Assembly (NCBI RefSeq): GCF_035222375.1 | Contig: NC_085888.1 | Location: 2,852,001-2,916,000, forward strand | Source: Podospora pseudocomata | Taxonomy: Eukaryota; Ascomycota; Sordariomycetes; Sordariales; Podosporaceae | Direction of reading: 5' to 3' | Length of the DNA stretch: 64,000 nt | In this document: positions 55,840 through 64,000 of the stretch, piece by piece | Layout: each line of letters starts with the position of its first letter | How positions within the stretch are numbered: position 1 is the stretch's first letter | Notes under the pieces: model-generated | The model's input: the letters and a program-made list of their open reading frames with translations, nothing else | The model's database searches: none | Told to the model about the DNA's origin: nothing | Position numbers and translations under genes: made by a program

Positions 55840-57927
55840 AATATCGATTGCGCAAACCAGGCGCAAATATCCAGACTGGCCGGTAAAGAGTATGAGGGTA
55901 TCGACACCGTCGACAAACCCAAAGAATGGCAAAATATTTCGTCGACACAACCTAATGCGTCGCTCGTTCCGGTGTGGTGAAAGATCATAGGCTCCAGTCC
56001 GCCGTTCGCACAAAGTCGCTCCTCGCCTGCGAGAGTCGACTGTGCTTAGGTCGACCAAGGAGCTTCAATACTCCTCTCCTGAATTCAACGGCCGTAAAAG
56101 CAAAGAGATGCCTACCAGCAAACAAAATGACTGAAAAGAAGGGAGGTCAGAAGCTGGCAGGAAGTAGGGCCGGATAATTCGAGGAGGATAGTTCGGCCAC
56201 GGATGGCCTCGAAAATCGCCTTGCAGGCTATCGTTGCATTGCTGATTGCTGAGTGGGAAGTAGTTTCGTTGATCGGCAGTCCTGATGGCCCAACTTCCAG
56301 TCCTTTTCCCTGCCACTTCCAGAAACCCAACAGTAGTATCCTTGAATAGGCGCGCGGTCCACAGGTCGGTGGTGATGCCGAAAGGTGGCAGGTTGGTAAT
56401 GGATCCCGAGTTTGATCGGCTGGGTAGAATTCCAGTCGCGGGTATCAAGTTGACCGATGGGGAAAAAGATCAGGCGTGGGCGGGGTGTCGCCCTGTGAAA
56501 GCACAATAGGGAAAGTTGTCGTGGTGTCTGATTCGAGGGAGTGATGCTATTGTTCGCTGTGGGCGACTGATGAATGAATGAATGGCTGAATAGCTGGTGG
56601 TTAGCTTTCGACAGTTGTCCGGAGAGGCCGCCTTTCCGCAGTGGAAGTCCGGGGGGATGAGCGTCAAGGTCAACTCGCGACAAAAAGGACTGGAGGGTAA
56701 GGGGCCCCAACGGAAGAAGATGCCGTCCTGGCTCGCAGGGAGGAACCGAGATGCAGGGGGTCTACCACTTGGGCTTCGCAGGCCGACCCTGACTTGTATC
56801 TCGACGGATGATTGGCTAGCCTCCGTTGCCAGACGCGGGGGAGGGGAACAGCACCACGCCGTGACAAGGAATACACAAGAAATGATGCTGGTCAATCACT
56901 GTTGGGATGAATATTTTGGACGAGGATTGGCGCTAACGCAGGTACCCCTCCGTTGGTTATCGCTTGTCCAACCCCTTGCCCCCGAAGGAGCATTCTCGCT
57001 TTCCTGATTGGATCATGTCGCCGCCGTTGCACGCCTCCACTGGGAGAGTGCAGCCATGAAACAGCTCACCAACCACCGATGGGAGGACTCAAACCCAAGT
57101 CCTGAATGAAACACGGAGTTCTTGGGCTTAGAAGAAAAGACGCATGCACGCCATTGCGGGAGCAAAGCATGGTGGCGCTTAGCTTAGCAAGCCACCAGAT
57201 GTCAACATCATCAGTGAGGCTATTCCGACCTGGGAGTTTGTTCTCTTCATCAAATTCAGATTGCCCATCATTAATGACACTCCACCAGCACGGCAATGCA
57301 CGGCGGAACCCCTCCGGGACTTGCATATGAACCATGGATTCCGCATATACAATGGACCTCAAACAGAGACAAACGGCAGCTAGATGCCACCTCTCCCAGC
57401 GACATGCAATGCTGCGCTGATGCAGTATAGCATTCGGCTCTCATACAGCTGCCCTCACTACCAACCTTTAAAGCCATAGCCGCGCGCTTCACCGGAACCA
57501 CAAGTAAAACATCCACGCAAGTCACAAAAACAGCCCACTTCAGCCCGGTTCAGTCATCAAACAAGTCACAAACACGAGAGCTGGGTCATTCCATGTCCAC
57601 GTCGTACTTCCACTACCCAGTCGGAAAATATCATTGTCTTTTAAAATGTTTGTGTCTACTGTGTATAGCCACATATCTGACCTCCTCCTAGCAGAACTCT
57701 AAGCCACACAATGGCATACTCCCAGAGGCCTCACCTCGGTCTACGAAACCAATGAAGCCAACGTTATCATTTGAATTCCCACATGATCTCCAGCATGAAC
57801 ATCCTCACCGAGAATCCACCCATTCTCCGGCCCGTTCCCGCCTCCACACGGTCCGAGCCCGAGAGACCCAACCGGACGGTAGACCACACCACCGACCCAG
57901 TCACCCAACCACCATCCCAACCAGCTC
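55840..57927. other. Intergenic region between the Kch and histidine phosphatase genes
   Basis: This 2.1 kb interval holds the Kch promoter and the phosphatase 3' region. Several short frames are present on both strands, but none resembles a known protein or keeps a coding-like composition. I see no RNA gene. Confidence 0.45.
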
Positions 57928-58701
57928 CTATTCCTCCTCCTCAATAGCCTCCCCCATCCCAAACTCCCTCTCCACCGCCCCCGCAAATGCCGCCCTCAAC
58001 TCCATCTGCTCCGTCTCCGTCAACCCCTCCTTACTCCCCCTCCGTCGCCTCGCGCTCTCCCCCGTCTCCCTCAGCCTCACCTCCCCATTCTCCTCCACCA
58101 CCTCATAACTCCGCCACTCAGTATTCCCCCACCCCGTCCCCCGCCCATAATCAACCCCCTCAAAATCCTCGGTCAAAAAGTGCAAAAAACCCCCATGCGT
58201 CATAGCAACAATATTAACCTCCCCTTCCCCCGCATAATCCCTCCCCAAATCCCTAAACCACTCCCTCGCCCTCCTCGCCCGTTCAAACAACTTTCTCGGC
58301 TCCGGAGCGTACTCACTCCCCGGACCTTTATCATTCCACCCCTCTTTTACCAATCCCAAATCCACCACCTTATCATCAGGAAACTCGTCCAGTAGTTTTG
58401 CAGGTTCGGAGCCCGTGTCGCATGGAAAGGGGGAGACCTCCTGTATATCAGGCAAGGCAATAACCCTCGGTTTACCAGGCGCGATATCCGGGTTGAAAGA
58501 CAACAAACAAGTGTAAATCGTGCGACGTAACGGGGAGGCCACCAGATGCGTAATCTTGTCGTGATACGGAAAAGATTGATACAATTCCTCACACTGCCGC
58601 TTGCCAAGGTCTGTCAAGTCCGGGTCGGGGAGCGCGTGGTTTTCCTGGCAGAGGTTGTGGTAACCCTGCGCGTGGCGGACAAGGTGGACGTAGGTTGGCA
58701 T
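57928..58701 (-). CDS. Histidine phosphatase (phosphoglycerate-mutase superfamily)
   Basis: A single-exon 257-residue frame starts MPTYVHLVRHAQGYHNLCQE; the RHAxG motif at residues 9-13 holds the phosphorylated histidine. Later landmarks are TDLGKRQCEELYQSF, the arginine-containing LVASPLRRTIYTCLLSF, and the second catalytic histidine in VAMTHGGFLHFL. It belongs to the small PGM-like phosphatases, whose substrates are usually unknown and include sugar phosphates; it is not the glycolytic mutase, which lacks this arrangement. The last 50 residues are charged and end in EEEE. The frame is open further upstream, but the ATG at 58701 fits the family start. Confidence 0.9.
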   Translation of the reverse strand: MPTYVHLVRHAQGYHNLCQENHALPDPDLTDLGKRQCEELYQSFPYHDKITHLVASPLRRTIYTCLLSFNPDIAPGKPRVIALPDIQEVSPFPCDTGSEPAKLLDEFPDDKVVDLGLVKEGWNDKGPGSEYAPEPRKLFERARRAREWFRDLGRDYAGEGEVNIVAMTHGGFLHFLTEDFEGVDYGRGTGWGNTEWRSYEVVEENGEVRLRETGESARRRRGSKEGLTETEQMELRAAFAGAVEREFGMGEAIEEEE

Positions 58702-59383
58702 TTTCCCTTCCCTTTTTTTATCCAATCTTCGGGGGAAAAAAAGTTGAGATGAACAGTCGAGGTGAAGAGATGGGGATGAAAGTTGAGATGAGATGAGAGT
58801 ATATGGTGGGTGTGAGCTCAGACTGAACAAACCGACTCAGCTTACAGCCAATGTTATTCAGAAAAGCAGACAAATTGAACCCAAACTTTAAAAAAGATGG
58901 AATGAAAATATAAATCAAGACTTTGTCCGCTATATATCCGCGCCAGCTTCCTTGGTGACTCAGAAACCGGATCTCTCACCCACTCACAACCCCACCTCCG
59001 CTTTATGCCAATCCCCCGGACCGGTGACGGAATCACTGCTTCTGGAGCCCCCGCCATTGTCGGATCCGACCTACGTGTAGTACCAATGACACCCGCGCTC
59101 ACACGTGGCATGGTGCCTCGACTCTGACGGATCTGTTCCACGGACAGCTTTGATAGGGTGCAACTAGTTCTCATCCACATTATTACGTCAGCGCTTCACC
59201 CATTTAACTATGTAGCCGACATGGGACACTTCAGAGGTCACTCGCAACAGAGAAACAAAACCATCTAAGTACTCAAATGTCGGTTTTCACACCTCATTAC
59301 TCATAGTTAAAGCTATCTATGTATCATGGTCCCTTCTCCCCGCCTGCCAACCGATCCGCTACATCTCATAGTCATATCCTGTC
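58702..59383. other. Intergenic region between Vps27 and histidine phosphatase genes
   Basis: These 682 bases include the phosphatase promoter (TATATATCC near 58932) and the vps27 3' region. I see nothing coding. Confidence 0.5.
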
Positions 59384-61822
59384 TCACAAATCAATCAAGC
59401 TCTCTTCTACTACTGGCTGCTTAGGCGCATGCTGAGGAGCGGCCGGGAAAGACTCTTGGTTGTAGCCCGGATACGTCTGACCGGGCTGATGTTGCCAAAC
59501 AGGCGGAAGCGCAGTTTGCTGAGCAGCCGGATGCTGCCAGTATGGTTGCTGTGGTTGGGGCGGTGGAGCTTGATGTTGCTGCTGTGGCTGCGATGGCTGA
59601 GCAGGAGCCGAGGCGGGAGTCTGTGGGAGTGAGGGCTGGTATGAAGAATGCATCGGCTGGGCCAAGTTGGGATACGGCGACGCTGCCGGATCAGGGGCAG
59701 AAGGAGCGGGCTGTTGCCCTTGTTGTTGTGGCTGCTGTGAATTGAAATAGAAGGAAGCATGTGGGTCGGCCGTAGGGGTGGTACCAACAGAGTCTCCCGT
59801 GCTGGGTGCAGCGAGCTGAGCTTGAGGTGCCTGTTGCTGCGCAACCTCGGTGGGATAGCTAGGCTGCTGAGCATATTGTGACGGGGGCGCAGACGGTGCT
59901 GCTGCCCAGCTTCCCGTCCTTTGCGGCACTTGCTGTGGGGCATATTGGCTATTGGGAGGTATTGCTACCGATTCTCGTCTGTCGTAGGGAGGAGCGTACT
60001 GGGTTGGAGGTTGAGGTGTTGGCTGTGGGTAAGAGGGATGGCCCACCGGCCTCCCGTACTCTTGCGGCTGTTGTTCGCCAGTATAAAAGTGCTCGGCTGG
60101 CCCAACCGAGGCTGAGACGCTCCCTGGAAGGGACGGGTATGGTCCCGCGGGCTGACGGGGTGGGGGAAGACTGTAGCCACCAATGCTGTGTTGGCTGTAG
60201 GTTTTGGATAGGCGCTCCTCAAGCATACGGTCGTAGTACCGCACCACGGTCGAAAGCTTGGCATGTAAGTCAAGCAGAGTGTCTGTGGTGGGTTAGCAGG
60301 GGGCACTTGGGATGGATCGGGATACTTGACATACCATGCTTGCTCATAGTTTCTCCATAAGTTCGGGCTAGCTTTGGCCGGAGTGTACCGATGCTGTCGT
60401 ACAGCTCCTGAATCTGTGGTTCTCGGAGAATGGTTCCCGGCGGTTGCGTCTGCAATCGGTCAACCAGCGTGGCAAACAAGTTGATATTCTCTGCCTCCAC
60501 AGGCGTGAGCTCGTAGTCATTCTTGGGGAGCGCCAGCGGTGCTGTTGATGAAGACGCGCCGACATTTGTTGTTTGTTCTTTCAAGACTGCGGCGTGCCTC
60601 TTCTTTTGCTCCTCCATATCTGCCAACGAGGCGGCGATGGCTGCTTTGAGATCTTCATCATCGTCCTCAAACGCCTTGGTCGCCGATACTTGCTCACCCG
60701 ACTTTGGTTTGCTCGCTTGCGTTCCGTTGCTTGCCGGAGGGAAATAGGCACGGTTGTGGTTCTGAACCTCCTCCAAACTCATGGCAAGGGCCTTTTTGAG
60801 ATCCTCATCGAATCCATCGTCAACACGAGCATTACGCGGTTGCATGCTCGAGCTCTTGTTCTTGTGGGGAAACGACGAGTACAACGAGGAGCGGTCGTTA
60901 CCAGAGCCGCTCCCCTTCGAAGGGGTTGACTTGTCTGTGAGTTTTGCGTAGCAGCCATCATCGACACGGACGGCTTGGAGGATGCCAAGATGGGGCAGGG
61001 GGAGCGTCTTGCTTGAGCACTGCTGGTCGAAGCAGTTTCCGCAGTTTCGACAATGGTGTTTTCGGTTGGTAAAGGTAAAGTTGGTTCGACATCGCATGCA
61101 CACATCGGAATCGACCCACTCGGGGGGCTGTATCAGGTGTCAGTTTGGGGTGCAGAGAGTAGAGCTTGCCCGCACATAGGAGACATACCGCACTGCTGTC
61201 AATCATGCTGCTGGCGACGGTGACGCGAGGGGGGAACTGGAACCCTTCTCTCTGAAGGTTTCGATAGACCTCTCCAATGTATGACAAATCGTAGCGCCCC
61301 TCGGTGGCCGTGGCCCATGACTGAATAAGCTCGAGTATCTTTGCGCGCACGTCCGCATTGACGGCAGCCGGTCCAACGGCCTTGAGCAGCGAAACCATGC
61401 TTTCCATAAACTCTCTCGAGGCAATCTCGGCCAGGAAATGGGCGCCTCCATTTTTAACACACGTATCGGTGAGCTACGCGTAGACGTCTGGTCAGCTATG
61501 CATTTACCAAACAGATGCCCACACCAGCCCTTACACTGAGCGCACTGAGTTGCGTATTGGGGTTCTTGTTGCTGATGCGCTTCTTGAGCGAGCGCATCGC
61601 CTCCTTGGGCTGCACCGTCTTGGATCGAATCACGTCGGAGATTTCGAGGTTTAGAGCGATATCCTCGCTGCGGACACACTGTTGTTAGCACATGGCTCTG
61701 TCGCACAACCAACAGCGGGGACAGCGGGGAGCATGACGCAACACCTACAGACTGCTGCTTGTCGCCTTCTCTACCTGCTCGTCCAGGGCAGTGTTTGCCC
61801 CGGAAGACCACCACCCCATCAT
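59384..61822 (-). CDS. VPS27: ESCRT-0 subunit Vps27
   Basis: Five exons (61822-61749, 61667-61535, 61473-61189, 61127-60335, 60282-59384) give 727 residues, all junctions in frame. The VHS domain occupies residues 1 to about 160 (starting [40 protein letters not shown]). The FYVE finger is at about 165-230 ([37 protein letters not shown]). Two ubiquitin-interacting motifs follow ([16 protein letters not shown] and [16 protein letters not shown]), then a coiled-coil core and a P/Q-rich tail. The tail has two PSAP motifs ([16 protein letters not shown]), which fit ESCRT-I binding, and the protein ends ESLIDL, a clathrin box. Vps27 binds PI3P and ubiquitylated cargo on endosomes. It is divergent from the Doa4 gene. 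Confidence 0.95.
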
Positions 61823-62839
61823 CGTGAGAGATTCTCTATGGAATTGAGGTAGGGAAGCTGGCGCGACAACCTGGAATTCGTTGGCAGTGGGCTCTCTCTC
61901 GGGAGGCTGGGGCGGGGAGATGTCGGCGGCGTCTTCGGTAGGAAGTAGGACAATAAACCTGGCAGATAGTCCAAAGGGTCGAACGATGGCAAGAAAAGTA
62001 TTTGTGCCCAGTCAAGATCTGCGCACTGGCCAGACAGGAGGTGCGAACGTGTGTTCGTGATGGGTGGATGATGGATTATGCATGGGTTGTTTGCTGGATG
62101 TCTCTGCCTGCCTGTTGGTTACGTATGGGCCGCCCCAGGAGCTCGCCTTGCCAAGCGAAACAGTGGACTACCTACACTTGTCAGCCCGTGGCTTGGGACA
62201 GCTGCCCCGCCATCTTGAGGTGTGGCTTGTGCCAGGCAGGCGGGCTTTGGAGACAAATAGTTCTAGGTACTTCTGAAGTTTCTAACTCCCATTGGCCACA
62301 TGGGTGTGCTATGGTATCAAGAATTCAATGTATTCTCAGAGGAGGCCCCAAGACAGCTCGTTCCTTTATTTGAGAATTCAAGAGTGACGGAAGTGCGTGT
62401 AGCTGGTGTGGGGCATATCATGCCCCCCCAAGAACAGGCAGGGCGCCAAGAGCACTGCAAGTACCTCGACGACCGGGGAGCCGGGGTCTAAACGACAGTG
62501 GGCTTCCACCATCTCAACGACCGCATTCGTCACAACTTCACGACACAACTGCCACGGGCGGGATCCCCCACCGCGCAAACAATGGATGGATGGACAACCC
62601 TTTGATCTCGAGACAAAGAATGCGCTGCTTTCCGCCCAAGCTTCACTCCTCGCTTTTCGCCCTCGACCAGACTTGCCGCTCTTTCTTAACGACCTCATGC
62701 CCTCGACAACTGCTTACGACGACTTGATCCCCCACCCACGTATCTGCTTCTTCGCGACACGGTTTTCTCCCGTCTTTCGACTTCTCGAGTGTTCCAAAGC
62801 AAGACCAAGGTACAAGGTCCACCTTCCAACGTCCTCTCC
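61823..62839. promoter_or_regulatory. Divergent promoter region, Vps27 / Doa4
   Basis: These 1,017 bases separate two divergent starts. The half near doa4 is CT- and GA-rich 5' UTR-like sequence with several short upstream frames. I recognise no specific factor site. The two genes act in one pathway, so shared control would make sense. Confidence 0.5.
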
Positions 62840-64000
62840 ATGACAGGGGCTGTCATCATGATGGACCATGCAGGATCCTCGCGCGCGGGGCCAACAAATG
62901 GTGGGCTTCCAAATGGAGGAGGAAATGGGACGAGAAGGCCGCTTCCACACATTGACGACATCACGTCGGTTGAAGTCGACCTCGACCCTCATGCTCCGAT
63001 TGAGCGAGTGGTGCAAATGGCCGAAAACTACCTACGACAGGCTGAATCATCAAAGACGTTTGGTCGTCCTGACCTTGCCCTCAAAGACTATATACGGGCC
63101 AGTATCATTGTGTTGGATCTGATCAAGAAGAACAAAGGCTGGGTGTCGATGCAGAGGGATTCCAGGGCGCTTCATGACCGGTACACTCGTGTGTTAAGGC
63201 AGCTTGATGCTACGCATACCGAGTTCGAGAGGATCAAGATGGAAATCAAGGCAGACAATGCTAGGACTTGTGTCCAACCAACCGCCCAGAGGCAGAGTCG
63301 GAATGGGGGACATATGATTAACGGGAACGGTTTCGAAAGGACAAACGGCGCAACAAATGGCACGTCATCGGACCAGAGTTTCTCCCCCTTGTTGCCTCCG
63401 AGAACGAAGCCGGTGGTGGGTCCTAAACCAGAGGGCCTCCATGGCAATGCAATCTCCAAGCCCTCGGCCAAAGCGCAGGACCTGGCCCAACGGTTTGCGA
63501 ATCTGAGGACAACCACAGTACAGACGACCCAAGACCCCCGCGTCCGAACTCGGCCGATCGTGTCACCAACAACGGCGGTAGCACCCGGCAGTCCACCTCC
63601 ATTGTTCTCGCAAACGTCTCTCGGTGGGTTACCGCGAATGCCAGATGCCATTTACAATCCACCCAGGGGCACCGTTTCGAAGGAGGCAGCCGCACTGCCT
63701 TCCAGTACTCCCCGTGCCATGTTCTCTAGGACAGGTTCGGTGTCATCCATCAACATTACCAAAGCCCCAAGACCGTCCATGGCAGGAGAGATATTTTCGA
63801 CAGCTCAAAGCTTCGACAGGCCGACATCAAACAAGAGAACAAAACTCTCATTACCCAACTTCTACGATGAAACAATTTCCGTCAAGGATCTGCTCCAGTA
63901 CCAGCAGGCAGGCTCCAAGGAGATATCAATATTAATAGTGGACATTAGGAGCCGTGAAGAATTTGACGAAGGTCACATTCTATCTCAGGCCACCATATGC
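62840..64000 (+). CDS. DOA4: Ubiquitin-specific protease Doa4/Ubp4 (USP8-like), 5' part only
   Basis: An ATG at 62840 opens a frame that stays open for 387 codons to the end of the window. After a G/N-rich start comes a USP8-type helical domain (EVDLDPHAPIERVVQMAENY, DLALKDYIRASIIVLDLIKK). A long S/T/P-rich linker follows, and then the start of a rhodanese-like domain (EISILIVDIRSREEFDEGHI). This order is that of fungal Doa4; the catalytic peptidase C19 domain should follow outside the window. Doa4 removes ubiquitin from cargo at the endosome before vesicle formation. No intron is needed in the part seen. Two further in-frame ATGs (62858 and 62861) lie just after the chosen start. Confidence 0.9.
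   Translation, partial: MTGAVIMMDHAGSSRAGPTNGGLPNGGGNGTRRPLPHIDDITSVEVDLDPHAPIERVVQMAENYLRQAESSKTFGRPDLALKDYIRASIIVLDLIKKNKGWVSMQRDSRALHDRYTRVLRQLDATHTEFERIKMEIKADNARTCVQPTAQRQSRNGGHMINGNGFERTNGATNGTSSDQSFSPLLPPRTKPVVGPKPEGLHGNAISKPSAKAQDLAQRFANLRTTTVQTTQDPRVRTRPIVSPTTAVAPGSPPPLFSQTSLGGLPRMPDAIYNPPRGTVSKEAAALPSSTPRAMFSRTGSVSSINITKAPRPSMAGEIFSTAQSFDRPTSNKRTKLSLPNFYDETISVKDLLQYQQAGSKEISILIVDIRSREEFDEGHILSQATIC

Noticed and set aside
56228-56895. Minus-strand frames of 140-160 codons
   Set aside because: No recognisable domain, S/P/R-rich translation, and the overlapping plus-strand frame is equally long; typical chance frames in GC-rich DNA.
1-64000. CRISPR arrays, bacterial operons or phage
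   Set aside because: Introns, a spliced tRNA and eukaryotic gene content make this fungal nuclear DNA, and no regularly spaced direct repeats were seen.

Overview
This window is nuclear DNA of a filamentous ascomycete, most probably a sordariomycete; I do not claim a genus. The evidence is the gene content (Vps27, Doa4, Kch-type and TOK-type potassium proteins, Med13, Enp2, DUF6594), introns of about 49-69 bp with GTRNGT-like donors and CTAAC branch sites close to the acceptor, and one intron-containing tRNA. I resolved 25 loci: 22 protein genes (two of them cut by the window ends, two carrying frameshifts), two decayed genes and one tRNA. The exon boundaries given are my own, from frame continuity, splice sites and known domain sequence; no transcripts or searches were used.

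Layout. 1-5 kb: 3' end of the Miro GTPase Gem1 (+), mRNA cap methyltransferase Abd1 (-), proteasome subunit Rpn7 (+). 5-15 kb: alanine aminotransferase (-), a 3.3 kb gene-free gap, and a 1,503-residue coiled-coil protein (-) with 58-residue internal repeats. 17-31 kb: a small single-pass membrane protein (+), Enp2/NOL10 (-), Mediator Med13 (+), methylthioadenosine phosphorylase (-), an ataxin-10-domain protein (+). 31-36 kb: a divergent aspartyl-tRNA synthetase and a flavin oxidoreductase, both complete in domains but broken by single-base frameshifts. 37.5-43 kb: NMN adenylyltransferase, a possible 51-residue membrane microprotein, and a surface-protein-like gene. 43.2-46.0 kb: two decayed, divergently transcribed genes, one with a retropepsin-like domain and one DUF6594 membrane protein. 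46-56 kb: outward-rectifier potassium channel TOK1 (-), an alpha/beta-hydrolase-like protein with a mitochondrial-type presequence (+), a cysteine-rich receptor-like membrane protein (-), tRNA-Glu(CTC), and a Kch1-type potassium transporter (-). 57.9-64 kb: a histidine phosphatase (-), ESCRT-0 subunit Vps27 (-), and the 5' part of the ubiquitin protease Doa4 (+), which leaves the window.

Most genes are ordinary housekeeping genes and are not an operon. The groupings that may matter are Vps27/Doa4 (one divergent promoter, same endosomal ubiquitin-sorting pathway), TOK1 and Kch (two potassium-flux proteins about 5 kb apart), and the decayed pair at 43.2-46.0 kb. All five nonsense codons in that pair can be derived by single C-to-T changes, which fits RIP-type mutation and suggests that the pair once existed in several copies.
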